Shown: positions 43,716 to 53,049, numbered from the stretch's first letter. The stretch: DNA of 64,000 nucleotides from Comamonas_F sp047606565 (GCA_047606565.1 JASGEH010000075.1:13033-77032); one strand, 5' to 3'. Program-made: numbers and translations. Notes: generated from the letters alone by a model not told the origin.

Positions 43716-44651
43716 ATGAGCACTCAAAGTTCGGTTGAACGTCTGGCATCGGGGGCGGCTGAGATTTCTCACAGAACAGCTTGGGCGGCAGTGCTCGCTG
43801 CTGCCTCTTTATGGGGAACGACAGGTCTGGTCTTCCAGGCCTTGGGTACAACCGGCGGAGCCGATGCGGTGTCGATTAGTTTCTTGCGACTCGCCTTCTC
43901 GGTGCCGTTTCTGATGCTGATGGCGCGTGTCTATGCAGGAACGTGGATGCCGGTCCTCACGCCGAGAGGCCTATCCATCCTTGTCGTGCTTGGCGTCAGC
44001 ATGGCGTTTTATCAGTTGACATACGTTCTTGCGATTGAGCGGGTAGGGGTTGCCATCTCGGTGCTCCTCAGCATTTGCGGGGCACCCATCTTCGTGGCGT
44101 TGATCTCGGTGTTCTGGTTCCGAGAGCCACTTCATTTAAGGACGTTTCTTGCCTTGGTGGCGGCTATCGTTGGCACAACACTGCTCGTCGGCCTGCCGTC
44201 GGACGTGACCCCTGATGTTTACCGATTCTGGATTGGCGTCGCGATTGCGGTCGCGTGTGCGCTGTTCCAAGCGTTCTATGTACTTGCGGCGCGCGCCTCC
44301 GCAGGGGTGTGCAGCCCAATGCATGCTGGGGGCATTGGCTTTGCCATAGGCGCGTTGGCATTGATGCCGTTCTGGCCTCAAGATGGATTGCATCTGACCT
44401 ACTCGGTTGGCGGATGGCTGATGCTGCTGTACGTTGCAGCGGTACCTACGGCGCTCGCACAGACGCTGTTTCTGAACGGAATCAAAGGGACGGGGGCGAT
44501 AGGTGGCGCGATTGCGAGCTTATTGGAGCCCCTGGTTGCGACCGTTTTGGCCGTGATTGTCTTGCATGAGCGGATGAGCGGATACAGCGTGCTGGGTGCG
44601 TTGATCTTGCTGATAGGGATCGTCATCATCCAATGGAGGCCCAAGAAATAG
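43716..44651 (+). CDS. EamA (DMT) family transporter
   Basis: A 311-residue ten-helix drug/metabolite transporter with two EamA repeats. The first repeat has ASLWGTTGLVFQALG and FLRLAFSVPF; the second ends LLEPLVATVLAVIVLHERMS, the usual EamA closing motif. The ATG at 43716 follows GAGGGAA; a GTG at 43707 is an alternative. It is likely controlled by the divergent TetR regulator and may export an amino acid or drug. Its composition is A+T-rich like the regulator gene. Confidence 0.9.
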   Translation: MSTQSSVERLASGAAEISHRTAWAAVLAAASLWGTTGLVFQALGTTGGADAVSISFLRLAFSVPFLMLMARVYAGTWMPVLTPRGLSILVVLGVSMAFYQLTYVLAIERVGVAISVLLSICGAPIFVALISVFWFREPLHLRTFLALVAAIVGTTLLVGLPSDVTPDVYRFWIGVAIAVACALFQAFYVLAARASAGVCSPMHAGGIGFAIGALALMPFWPQDGLHLTYSVGGWLMLLYVAAVPTALAQTLFLNGIKGTGAIGGAIASLLEPLVATVLAVIVLHERMSGYSVLGALILLIGIVIIQWRPKK

Positions 44652-44731
44652 TGCCAGTGACGGCTCGTTGTATGGAGCCGCCCTGGATTTGAACTAACCC
44701 CCCGAGAAGTTCGCCGCCGCAGCCGGCCAGA

Positions 44732-46069
44732 TCAGCGCGCCCCCGGCAGCGTGCGCCGCAGCTGCGCGGGCACGTAGCGGTCGGCCTGCACGTCGGGCGT
44801 GATGCCATGCGTGAAGACTTCGTCGGTGATGGGCAGGAACTGGCGGTCGAGTTCTTCCCACTGCGCTTTCAGGCGCGCGAAGTCGTGCGACTGGCGGTCC
44901 TTGAGGTTGGCGCGTTCGCGCGGGTCGGCCACGACGTTGAAGAGGAATTCGTTGTCGTTGATCCTGAGGTACTTGAGGTCGCCGTCGCGCAGCGCGCGCT
45001 GGCCTTGCGCCTTGTAGCGCCAGTACAGGGTACGGTCGTGTGGCGGCGCCTGGCCTTCGAGGATGGGCAGGATGTTTTCTCCATCGCTCGGGTAGTCCGG
45101 GTGCGGCGCGGTGCCGGCGGCGGCCAGCAGGGTGGGCAGCCAGTCGGCGGTGAGGGTGACTTGCTCCTGCACCTGCGGGCGCAGCCGCGCCGGCCAGCGC
45201 AGCAGCGTGGGCACGCGCAGGCCGCCTTCGAGCAGCTCGGTCTTCTGGCCGATGAAGGGCCAGTTCTTGGAGAAGCGTTCGCCGCCGTTGTCGCTGGTGA
45301 AGACGATGATGGTGTTGTCGGCCTGGCCGCTGGCCTCGACCGCGTCGAGCACCTGGCCGACGGCGGCGTCGAGCGCCTGCACGATCTCGGCGTATTTTTT
45401 CAGGCTGCCGCCGTCGTAGTGGAACAGGTCCTTGATCTGGTGCGAGACTGCTTCGTCGCCGGGGCCTTCCCAGGGCCAGTGCGGGGCCGTGAAGTGCAGC
45501 GACAGGAAATAGGGCTGGCCGGGCTGGGCCGCCCGCACGTAGCGGGTGGCTTCGTCGGCCAGGATCTGGGTGTAGTAGCCGGTGCGCTCGACCGGCACGT
45601 CGCCTTCCCACAGGTCGGACGGCAGTTGCGCGCCGACGCCGGCCTTGTGCGTGAAGTAGTCGATGGCGCCGGCGTGGTTGCCGAAGAAGTGGTCGTAGCC
45701 GCTCTTGAGCGGGCCGTAGTGTGGCGGGCGCCCGAGGTGCCACTTGCCGATCAGCGCGGTGTGGTAGCCCTGGGCCTTGAGCAGCGAGGGCAGCGTGGGG
45801 TGTTCGGGCGGCAGGCCCAGGCCGTCGGCCACGCGCGCCAGCGGTTCTTCCAGGCCGCCGGGCAGCCGGTACTGGTAGCGGCCGGTGATGAGCGCGAAGC
45901 GCGTGGCCGAGCAAACGGCCGAATTGGCGTAGGCCTGGGTGAAGCGCACGCCCTGCGCGGCCAACTGGTCGAGCCGGGGGGTCTGGAAATCGGTCTGTCC
46001 GTAGACGCTGAGGTCGGCCCAGCCGAGGTCGTCGGCCAGGATGAAGATGATGTTGGGTGCAGTGGTCAT
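44732..46069 (-). CDS. atsA: cytoplasmic sulfatase (arylsulfatase-like)
   Basis: A 445-residue sulfatase of the alkaline phosphatase superfamily. Asp13-Asp14 (ILADDLGW) bind calcium; Cys53 in CSATR is the residue converted to formylglycine (consensus CxPxR, with Ala in place of Pro, an accepted variant); GKWHLG and HWPW follow. There is no signal peptide, as in Pseudomonas AtsA. It is the last gene behind a three-part importer, so imported sulfate esters would be cleaved inside the cell to release sulfate. Sulfate starvation (CysB-type) control is usual but not visible here. No formylglycine-generating enzyme gene is in the window. Confidence 0.88.
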   Translation of the reverse strand: MTTAPNIIFILADDLGWADLSVYGQTDFQTPRLDQLAAQGVRFTQAYANSAVCSATRFALITGRYQYRLPGGLEEPLARVADGLGLPPEHPTLPSLLKAQGYHTALIGKWHLGRPPHYGPLKSGYDHFFGNHAGAIDYFTHKAGVGAQLPSDLWEGDVPVERTGYYTQILADEATRYVRAAQPGQPYFLSLHFTAPHWPWEGPGDEAVSHQIKDLFHYDGGSLKKYAEIVQALDAAVGQVLDAVEASGQADNTIIVFTSDNGGERFSKNWPFIGQKTELLEGGLRVPTLLRWPARLRPQVQEQVTLTADWLPTLLAAAGTAPHPDYPSDGENILPILEGQAPPHDRTLYWRYKAQGQRALRDGDLKYLRINDNEFLFNVVADPRERANLKDRQSHDFARLKAQWEELDRQFLPITDEVFTHGITPDVQADRYVPAQLRRTLPGAR

Positions 46070-46100
46070 GAGCGGGCGTGTGGAGGCGATCTATGGTTGT

Positions 46101-46910
46101 TCAGGCCGCGAGGCTGGCGGGCGCCTGGGTGAGCTGCGCGACAATGCCGGCGACCCGCTCCTGGAAGGCGGGGGCGTTGCGGTCGCGCGGCTGGGGCAGG
46201 TCGATGCGGGCGATGTCGTGGATGCGGCCGGGCCGCGGCTGCAGCACGACCACGCGGTCGGCCAGGAAGACGGCTTCCTCGACGTCGTGGGTGACCAGCA
46301 GCGTGGTGATCTGGCGTTTCTGGCGGATGCGCAGCAGCTCTTCCTGCATCTGGCGGCGTGTCAGCGCGTCGAGCGCGCCGAAGGGCTCGTCGAGCAGCAG
46401 GATGCCGGGGCTGGCGACCAGCCCGCGCGCGATCGCTACGCGCTGCGACATGCCGCCCGAGAGCTGGTGCGGCAGCGCCGACTCGAAACCCTTGAGGCCG
46501 ACCAGCGCGATCTGCTCGTCCACGCGGCGGGCTTTTTCGTCGGCTGGCAGCGGCTCGTTGATGATGCCCAGCGCGATGTTCTGCCGGACCGTCAGCCATG
46601 GGAACAGGCGGTGCTCCTGGAACACGATGCCGCGGTCGGCGCCGATGCCGCGCACCGCCTGGCCGCCGGCGTGGATGTGGCCGCTGTAGTCGCGGTCGAG
46701 CCCGACCAGCAGGCGCAGCAGGGTCGATTTGCCGCAGCCGCTGGCGCCGACGATGGCGGTGAACTCGCCCGGGGCGATGCGCAGCGAGATGTCGCGCAGC
46801 GCCTCGAAGGCGCGGCCATCGACCGTGAAGGTCTTGCCGACGTGGGCGAACTCGACGGCCGGCGCGGTGCCCTCGCTGTTGGGGTGGGACGAAGGGTGAG
46901 GCGTGGTCAT
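46101..46910 (-). CDS. atsC: sulfate-ester/sulfonate ABC transporter ATP-binding protein
   Basis: A 269-residue ATPase of the SsuB/TauB class. Walker A is GASGCGKSTLLRLL, signature LSGGMSQRVAIARGL, Walker B ILLLDEPFGALDAL and the H loop LVTHDVEEAVFLADR. The ATG at 46910 overlaps the permease stop. I name it atsC from the gene order; the substrate specificity is inferred from the sulfatase next to it. Confidence 0.85.
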   Translation of the reverse strand: MTTPHPSSHPNSEGTAPAVEFAHVGKTFTVDGRAFEALRDISLRIAPGEFTAIVGASGCGKSTLLRLLVGLDRDYSGHIHAGGQAVRGIGADRGIVFQEHRLFPWLTVRQNIALGIINEPLPADEKARRVDEQIALVGLKGFESALPHQLSGGMSQRVAIARGLVASPGILLLDEPFGALDALTRRQMQEELLRIRQKRQITTLLVTHDVEEAVFLADRVVVLQPRPGRIHDIARIDLPQPRDRNAPAFQERVAGIVAQLTQAPASLAA

Positions 46911-48523
46911 GCGTGTCTCCAGCGCTGCAGGTGGTACTCCAACTGCTGTCCGGTGAAATGGAGGAGGGCGCCGGTGGCGCTGACCAGCAGCAGGCCGGCG
47001 AAGATGACGTCCACGTTCATGAGCTGCTGGGCGTTGATCATCAGGCTGCCGATGCCGACGCTCGAGGCCATGAAGTATTCGCTGCCGATGGTGGCCAGCC
47101 AGCCGTGGATCAGGCCCAGGCGCAGGCCGGCGAGGATGGCCGAGGCGGCGCCGGGCAGCACCAGGTAGCGCAGGCGCTGCGGCCAGCTCAGCCGCAGGGC
47201 GTCGGCGGCTTCCTGCAGCGTGCGCGGCAGGTTGGCGACGCCGCGCAGGGTGGCGACGAAGAGCGGAAAGAAGCTGGCGATGGCGATGAACACCACGCGC
47301 GCGCCTTCGCCGGTGCCGGCCCAGGCCGTCAGCAGCGGCAGCCAGGCGAAGATCACGATGTGGCGCAGCGCCCCCAGCGTGGGCGCGAGCAGGCGGTTGA
47401 GCGCGGGCAGCAACCCGCAGGCCAGCCCCAGCGCGATGCCGATGGCGCCGCCGGCCAGCAGGCCCAGCGCGTAGCGCGCCAGGCTCTGGCCCATGGCGTC
47501 GGGCAGCGAGCCGTCGGCCGTGCCTTGCGCCAGCGCCTGCCATACGGCCGAGGGGGCGGGCAGCACGTGCGGATCGGCCCAGGTGCGCGCCGTGGCCAGC
47601 CACCACAGCGCGGCCAGCAGCAGCGGCAGCAGCCAGGGCAGCAGGGCGGCGGCGCGGCCGCTGCCCCCGGCCTGATGTGTGCTGTGGTGCGCGCTGTGGT
47701 GCGCCAGCGCCGGGCGTGGCCAGCGCACCAGCCGGCGGTCGGCCTGTTGCACCGCCCATTCCAGCGCCAGCCCGAGCAGGCCGATGACGGCGATGCAGAC
47801 GAACACGATGTCGAGCTGGAACATCTGCCGGCCCCAGACCAGCAAATAGCCGATGCCTTCGGAGGAGGCCAGCAGCTCGACGATCACCAGCGCGGTCCAG
47901 GCCGAGGACAGCGCCAGCCGTAGCCCGGTCAGCACGGCCGGTAGCGCGGCCGGCAGGTCAAGCTGACGCAGCCGCTGCCTGGCGTTCAGACGCAGCACGA
48001 AGGCGGCCTCGCGCAGTTGCGGCGAGATGTCGCGCACACCGGCGTGGGTGTGCACCAGCATCGGGATCAGCGTGGCGTTGAAGATGATGGCGACCTTGAG
48101 CGCATCGCCGATGCCCAGCAGCACCATCAGCAGCGGAATCAGCGCCAGGTTGGGCACCAGCGCCCAGGTCGCCAGCGTCGGGTAGAGCAGCCGTTCGGCG
48201 CGGCGGCTCAGGCCGGTGGCCAGGCCCAGCAGCCAGCCGGCGGCCAGCCCGGGCAGGGCGCCCAGCGCCAGCCGCGAGAGGCTGGCGAGCACGTGCTCGG
48301 GCAGGTCCTGCGCCAGCAGCTCGCGCGCGGTGGCCAGCACCAGCGCGGGCTCGGGCAGGATCTGCGGCGACATCCAGTGGCGACTGGCCGCCACCGCCCA
48401 CAGTGCCAGCAAGGCCAGCGGCAAGGCGATGGCGGGCAGGCCATGCCGCGCGGTCTTGAGCCAGGCCGATGGTTTCGAGCCGCTGCGCCCAGGGGTGGGC
48501 AAGAAAGGGGAGGCGGTTGCCAT
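46907..48523 (-). CDS. atsB: ABC transporter permease, two fused SsuC-like halves
   Basis: A 538-residue membrane protein made of two homologous permease domains, each with about six helices. The first has ALSSAWTALVIVELLASSEG, the second GLIHGWLATIGSEYFMASS; both are the EAA-type coupling regions of the SsuC/TauC family. Fused permeases occur in ats (sulfate ester) systems. It starts at 48523, 32 bases after the binding-protein gene, and overlaps the ATPase gene. Confidence 0.86.
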   Translation of the reverse strand: MATASPFLPTPGRSGSKPSAWLKTARHGLPAIALPLALLALWAVAASRHWMSPQILPEPALVLATARELLAQDLPEHVLASLSRLALGALPGLAAGWLLGLATGLSRRAERLLYPTLATWALVPNLALIPLLMVLLGIGDALKVAIIFNATLIPMLVHTHAGVRDISPQLREAAFVLRLNARQRLRQLDLPAALPAVLTGLRLALSSAWTALVIVELLASSEGIGYLLVWGRQMFQLDIVFVCIAVIGLLGLALEWAVQQADRRLVRWPRPALAHHSAHHSTHQAGGSGRAAALLPWLLPLLLAALWWLATARTWADPHVLPAPSAVWQALAQGTADGSLPDAMGQSLARYALGLLAGGAIGIALGLACGLLPALNRLLAPTLGALRHIVIFAWLPLLTAWAGTGEGARVVFIAIASFFPLFVATLRGVANLPRTLQEAADALRLSWPQRLRYLVLPGAASAILAGLRLGLIHGWLATIGSEYFMASSVGIGSLMINAQQLMNVDVIFAGLLLVSATGALLHFTGQQLEYHLQRWRHA

Positions 48524-48555
48524 GACGGATGCGTCGACGTGCTTAGAACACGTTC

Positions 48556-49653
48556 TTATCGCTGGGCCTTGCCTTGCGCGTCGTAGGCCGGCCAGACGTC
48601 CTTGAGGCCGAGGCTGGCGATCGATTGCTCGACGAACTTTGGCTCCAGCCAGGCCCGGGCGTCGAAGTCGCGCCGGATCAGCCCGAGTTCGCGCGCGCTG
48701 GCCACGCTGCCGGTATAGCTGGTGGCGATGAAGTCGTCGAGCCGCGGGTTGAAGCGGAAACGCAGGTCGTCGCCCGCGAATTCGCCCTGCACCAGCGACA
48801 GCGGCAGGTTGCCTTGCGTGGCGAAGGCTTGCTCCAGCGTCGCGCGGTTGGCCTCGTCGGATGCCCAGCGCGCCTCGCGCACCAGCACGTCGATCAGGCG
48901 CTGGGTGAGTGCCGGGTTGTTCTCGATGAAGGACTGGGCGCCGATTAGCGCGGCTTGCGTGGTGACCTGCCGGTTCTTGATCGACTTGGTGGAAGCGGGC
49001 ACCAGGATCTGGCCGCGGTCGCGCAGCGTGAGCAGCGCCGGGCCCTGCCAGGCGGCATCGACCTGCTTGGCCGCCAGCGCCGCACGGGCGGCGGTCCAGT
49101 CGAGGTTGATGATCTGCAGGTCGCGTTCCTTCAGGCCCACTTCGGCCAGCGAGCGGCCCAGCGAGAGCTGGTCGGCGGTGCCGCGAAACAGCGCCACGCG
49201 CTTGCCCTTGAGGTCTTGCAGCCCCTTGATGGGCGAATCCGGCGGCACGCCCAGATAGGTGTTGGAGCCGCGCACGGCCAGCAGCAACCGCGTCTGCAGG
49301 CCGCCGGCGCGGCCGATGATGGAGGCCAGGTCGCCCAGGTAGGCGAAGTCGATCTGGCCGTTGGCGAAGGCTTCGTTGACGGCCGGGCCCGCGCCCTTGA
49401 AGAACGACCATTCGACCTGGATGCCGTCTTCGGCGAACGCTTTTTCGAGGCTGCTGTGGATGTGCGCCAGCGACAGCGTGCTGGTGCCGGCGAAGGGCTT
49501 GGACCCGGCGCTCAGGTCGGGCGAGGCGATGCGGATGACGCGCGCGGGTTCGGCGGCCCACGACGTGCGGGCGGCGAATGCCGTGGCGATGGCGGCCTGG
49601 GTGGCCAGGCGCCCGAGGGTGCGCCGCGTCAGAAGGGTGGATGCGTCTTTCAT
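48556..49653 (-). CDS. atsR: sulfate-ester/sulfonate-type periplasmic binding protein
   Basis: A 365-residue SsuA/NMT1-like binding protein. From the ATG at 49653 (MKDASTLLTRRTLG) a twin-arginine-like signal runs to SWAAE. The body contains VEWSFFKGAGPAVNEAFANG and DFAYLGDLASIIGRAGG, typical of alkylsulfonate or sulfate-ester binding proteins. It opens the four-gene operon binding protein-permease-ATPase-sulfatase. Upstream, an A+T-rich stretch (49660-49735) probably holds the promoter. Confidence 0.86.
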   Translation of the reverse strand: MKDASTLLTRRTLGRLATQAAIATAFAARTSWAAEPARVIRIASPDLSAGSKPFAGTSTLSLAHIHSSLEKAFAEDGIQVEWSFFKGAGPAVNEAFANGQIDFAYLGDLASIIGRAGGLQTRLLLAVRGSNTYLGVPPDSPIKGLQDLKGKRVALFRGTADQLSLGRSLAEVGLKERDLQIINLDWTAARAALAAKQVDAAWQGPALLTLRDRGQILVPASTKSIKNRQVTTQAALIGAQSFIENNPALTQRLIDVLVREARWASDEANRATLEQAFATQGNLPLSLVQGEFAGDDLRFRFNPRLDDFIATSYTGSVASARELGLIRRDFDARAWLEPKFVEQSIASLGLKDVWPAYDAQGKAQR

Positions 49654-49738
49654 AACCTGGAGGTCTTTGCAATTTGGCTTATATGCGCAAATCATATAAC
49701 TCAGGGGTTTTCGGTAATCGACGCTGTTTATTTGTTTT

Positions 49739-50746
49739 TCAGATAAGAAAAGGCCAGCATTCACGCCAGGCGGCGACCCAGCCTTGCAGGGCTTCGGCGG
49801 TGCTGGATGAGGCCGGCATGGGCGGCAGAGACAGGCGCGCGGCGGCCTGCGCCAGCGTGGCGCGGACGGCCGCCGGGTGGCCGGTGTCGATGGCCGGCGC
49901 GCCGTGCTGCTTGGAGAGCTTTTCACCCGAGTCATCCAGCACCAGCGGCACATGCAGGTAACTGGGGGCCGGCAAGCCCAGCGCGCGCTGCAGCCAGAGC
50001 TGGCGCGGCGTGTTGTCGGTCAGGTCGGCGCCGCGCACGATGTGGGTGATGTCTTGTGCGCCATCGTCCACCACTACCGCGAGCTGGTAGGCCCACAGAC
50101 CGTCGGCGCGGCGCAGCACGAAGTCGCCGACCTCCTGCGTCAGGTTCTGCTGCTGGGCACCCAGGCGGCGGTCGTGCCAGGCGATGTGCCAGTCCTGCGG
50201 CCGTGCGTCGCCTGCCCGTGTGTCGAACCGGGGCGCCGGGTCAGCGGCCGAAAGGGGCGGTGCCTGCAGTGCGCCGGCCAGCGTGGCAGGCAGTTCGGCG
50301 GTGCGGGCGCGCCACGAGCGGGCAGGCTGGCCGTGCAGGCCGTGGCGGCAGGTGCCGGGGTAGACCAGTTCGGTGTGGCGCGCGCGCGGCGCAGGACCCC
50401 GAGCCTGTGCGGCCGCGATGTCGCGTCGGGTGCAACTGCAAGGGTAGGCCAGCCCGATCTGGATCAGCCGGTCGAGCGCGGTCTGGTAGTGTGCTGCGCG
50501 CTGCGATTGCCAGACGGGCGGCTCGTCCGGCACCAGTCCCAGGGCCTGCAGTTGGGTGAGGATGAGTTGGTCGGCATCGGGCTGGCAGCGCGGCGGGTCG
50601 ATGTCTTCGATGCGCACCAGCCAGCGCCCGCCGTGCGCCCGTGCGTCGAGCCAACTGGCCAGCGCCGCCACCAGCGAGCCGGCATGCAGCGGCCCGGTGG
50701 GCGAGGGCGCGAATCGGCCCGAGTAGCGTGGCGTGGCGGCAGGCAT
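49739..50746 (-). CDS. gluQ: glutamyl-Q tRNA(Asp) synthetase
   Basis: A 335-residue paralogue of the catalytic half of glutamyl-tRNA synthetase that glutamylates queuosine in tRNA-Asp. HAGS, the HIGH-type signature in PTGPLHAGSLVAAL, and KLSKQ are intact; a zinc site is formed by CSC in YPCSCTRR and the cysteine of YPGTCR. The start at 50746 (MPAATPRYSGRFAPS) matches the family. It diverges from phaR over 151 bases. Confidence 0.94.
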   Translation of the reverse strand: MPAATPRYSGRFAPSPTGPLHAGSLVAALASWLDARAHGGRWLVRIEDIDPPRCQPDADQLILTQLQALGLVPDEPPVWQSQRAAHYQTALDRLIQIGLAYPCSCTRRDIAAAQARGPAPRARHTELVYPGTCRHGLHGQPARSWRARTAELPATLAGALQAPPLSAADPAPRFDTRAGDARPQDWHIAWHDRRLGAQQQNLTQEVGDFVLRRADGLWAYQLAVVVDDGAQDITHIVRGADLTDNTPRQLWLQRALGLPAPSYLHVPLVLDDSGEKLSKQHGAPAIDTGHPAAVRATLAQAAARLSLPPMPASSSTAEALQGWVAAWRECWPFLI

Positions 50747-50897
50747 GGCAAAGCCGCCATGGTAATTAAAAATCAAGGAGCGCCAGCCTGGAGTCATCGT
50801 GGGGCGCGTCGGCGGCGTTCAGGGTAAACATCGTGCGCGGGCCTGGGTGGGGCACTCTAGAATCGATATCGTCGATCAGCCCGCAGGAGGTAGTCCC

Positions 50898-51443
50898 TTG
50901 TCCGTATCCCGCCGAAAATCCCCGCCCGAGGCTGGCCAGGACGAGACGCGCCGCATCAAGAAATACCCCAATCGCCGGCTCTACGACACTGCCACGTCGA
51001 GCTATGTGACGCTGGTCGAGCTCAAGCAGTTCGTCATCGATGGCCAGCCCTTGCTGGTGACCGATGCCAAGAGCGGGGAGGACATCACGCGCAGCATCCT
51101 GCTGCAGATCATCCTGGAAGAGGAAAGCGGCGGTGTGCCGCTGTTCAGCGAAGCGGCGCTGGCCAACCTGATCCGCTTCTACGGCCATGCCCTGCAGGGC
51201 TTCATGGGGCATTACCTGGAGCAAAACGTCCAGTCCTTCATCGAGTTGCAAAACCGCATGGCCGAACAGGGCAAGGCCTTCACGCCCGAGAGCTGGACGC
51301 AGTTCATGAGCCTGCATACACCCATGATGAAAGACATGCTCGACAACTATGTGGCGCAATCCCGCTCGGTCTATCTGCAGATGCAGGAGCAGTTGCAGCG
51401 GCAGACCGATCAGTTCATGGGCGCATTTGGCATGAAACGCTGA
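50898..51443 (+). CDS. phaR: polyhydroxyalkanoate synthesis regulator PhaR, TTG start
   Basis: A 181-residue PHA granule-associated repressor that controls phasin genes. The N-terminal PHB_acc_N domain reads IKKYPNRRLYDTATSSYVTL and a PHB_acc domain follows, with a helical, glutamine-rich tail. I place the start at a TTG (50898) because a perfect AGGAGG lies 7 bases upstream and no ATG fits; the reading from an ATG at 50799 would add 33 unrelated residues. No PHA synthase gene is in the window. Confidence 0.92.
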   Translation: MSVSRRKSPPEAGQDETRRIKKYPNRRLYDTATSSYVTLVELKQFVIDGQPLLVTDAKSGEDITRSILLQIILEEESGGVPLFSEAALANLIRFYGHALQGFMGHYLEQNVQSFIELQNRMAEQGKAFTPESWTQFMSLHTPMMKDMLDNYVAQSRSVYLQMQEQLQRQTDQFMGAFGMKR

Positions 51444-51521
51444 GGGGATCCGCCGATCCAGGCGATCTCTTCTGTCCTCTATTAGCATCGCAGGGTCAGG
51501 CACGGGTGACAGACGAAGGGC

Positions 51522-51974
51522 ATGATGATCTTGATGAAATGGCATGGCGATCACTCACGCCAGCCCCGGAGGCGATGCGCAGTGGCGGCCCTGGCCGCGC
51601 TGGCTGTGGCCCTGGCCGGCTGTGCCGCCAGCCCCGAGGCGCGGTATGCGAGCGCCGATTGCACCGAACTCGCTCAGGAGGCCCAGCAGGCCCAGCGCAC
51701 GCTGGTGCGCTACAGCGGCGGCTCGGAGGACCAGCCGATCGCGCGGGCGCCGGGCTTTCTGCTGTGGCCGGCATTTGCTTTCCTGGAGGAGCAGCGTGGC
51801 CGAGACAGCCGCTACGAGGCGCTGCGGCAGCGCTACGCCGCCCTGGCGCGGTCGAGTGCGGCGAAGTCCTGCCCGGTCGCGCGGCCCCTGCCGGTCAATC
51901 AAGCGGGCGTTCCCCGTGTACCCTGGACCGCCGACCAGGCCCTGGGTGAACCTGGCCGCTCTGCGCGTGGGTGA
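51522..51974 (+). CDS. hypothetical small lipoprotein
   Basis: A 150-residue protein I do not recognise. GAAGGG precedes the ATG at 51522. After a short basic start (HSRQPRRR) comes a hydrophobic helix ending LAGC, a lipobox with the acylated cysteine near residue 34, so it is probably an outer- or inner-membrane lipoprotein. The rest is helical and charged with one more pair of cysteines (DCTEL, SCPVA). The C-terminal 25 residues are low complexity. No partner is clear. Confidence 0.6.
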   Translation: MMILMKWHGDHSRQPRRRCAVAALAALAVALAGCAASPEARYASADCTELAQEAQQAQRTLVRYSGGSEDQPIARAPGFLLWPAFAFLEEQRGRDSRYEALRQRYAALARSSAAKSCPVARPLPVNQAGVPRVPWTADQALGEPGRSARG

Positions 51975-52016
51975 GTCGGATCGCCTGGTCATGGGCTCTA
52001 CTATGATGCGTGCCCT

Positions 52017-52268
52017 ATGAGCAGTGCAGAAACCGTGGCCCGATATCGATTCCACAACATCTTTGGCCTGGAGCGCCTGGATGCCGCCGAACGCGAATAC
52101 GACGTGGAGATTGTCCTGCGGCTGGGCGAGGGCCGCCCGCAGCGCGCCTCGGTCACGCTGCCCGATGGCGACTGTCTGGACGTCAACGGCCCCTGGGCCA
52201 GCCACGACAGCGCTTTCGCCGATGCGCGGCGCTGGGCCGAGCAGCGGCTGCGGTCCTCGGGGCGCTAG
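52017..52268 (+). CDS. hypothetical 83-residue protein
   Basis: A small, cysteine-poor soluble protein (MSSAETVARYRFHNIFGLER) with an alternating beta-type pattern (EYDVEIVLRLGEG, ASVTLPDGDCLDVNG) and a C-terminal helix. I do not recognise a family. Codon use looks like that of the neighbours, which supports a real gene. It lies between the lipoprotein gene and dsbB, on the same strand. Confidence 0.5.
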   Translation: MSSAETVARYRFHNIFGLERLDAAEREYDVEIVLRLGEGRPQRASVTLPDGDCLDVNGPWASHDSAFADARRWAEQRLRSSGR

Positions 52269-52463
52269 GGCTGGTGAGCAGGGCCTGATTCCGGCAGCCG
52301 CAGCCGTGCGCACGCATGAGTTTTCCCGTGCCGTGTGTCTTTAGTTCAACATTCCTTGGAATGGCAGGGGCCGCGTTCTGGAACACAATCGCCGGTTGGC
52401 TGCCGGCCTCAATGGGCGGGTCGCGTTTTCGTGGATAGGCAAGCTCTTGAACTAGGAAAGAAT

Positions 52464-52961
52464 ATGTCGCTGAATGTGTTTCTGGGCTCGCGCCGGCGCG
52501 TGCTGGCCTGGGTTTTCGTGGCCTGCGTGGCCTTGCTGGGCTTTGCCCTGTATCTGCAGCACGTCGTCGGCCTTGAGCCTTGTCCGATGTGCATCGTGCA
52601 GCGCTATGCCCTGATCATCGTGGGCCTGCTGGCCGGTCTTTTTGCGCTGCCCAAGACCCGGGGGGTGCATGGGGCGGGCAGCGTGCTGGCGCTGGTCGGT
52701 GCGGGTTTCGGGGCTTTCGTGGCGGCCCGCCAGAGCTTCCTCCAGTGGTATCCGCCGGAGTTCGCCTCGTGCAGCCGCGATTTCTACGGCATGATCGAAA
52801 CCTTCCCGCTGCGCCGCGCGGTCCCGATGATTTTCAGGGGCAGTGGCGACTGCACGGCCATCGACTGGACTTTCCTGGGACTGAGTATCGCCAACTGGTC
52901 GTTCGTGGCGTTCACGGTCATGGCCGTTGCGCTGCTGTTCGCCTTGTTCAAGCGCCGCTGA
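52464..52961 (+). CDS. dsbB: disulfide bond formation protein DsbB
   Basis: A 165-residue inner-membrane quinone reductase that reoxidises DsbA. Four hydrophobic helices are visible and the four essential cysteines are present: the pair in EPCPMC and the pair Cys in FASCSRDF and SGDCTAIDW. The ATG at 52464 follows AGGAAAG. A strong terminator lies 38 bases behind the stop. Confidence 0.95.
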   Translation: MSLNVFLGSRRRVLAWVFVACVALLGFALYLQHVVGLEPCPMCIVQRYALIIVGLLAGLFALPKTRGVHGAGSVLALVGAGFGAFVAARQSFLQWYPPEFASCSRDFYGMIETFPLRRAVPMIFRGSGDCTAIDWTFLGLSIANWSFVAFTVMAVALLFALFKRR

Positions 52962-52998
52962 GCGTTTATTGCTCGGGTCCATGGATGACCCTGGATGG

Positions 52999-53031
52999 AA
53001 AAAAGCCCCCTGCAAAAACAGGGGGCTTTTT
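52999..53031. terminator. bidirectional terminator after dsbB
   Basis: AAAAAGCCCCCTG pairs with CAGGGGGCTTTTT around a 6-nt loop. It also lies 18 bases beyond the stop of the minus-strand lipoprotein gene, so it serves both convergent units. Confidence 0.93.
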
Positions 53032-53049
53032 CATGGGAGTAAGCAGGGC

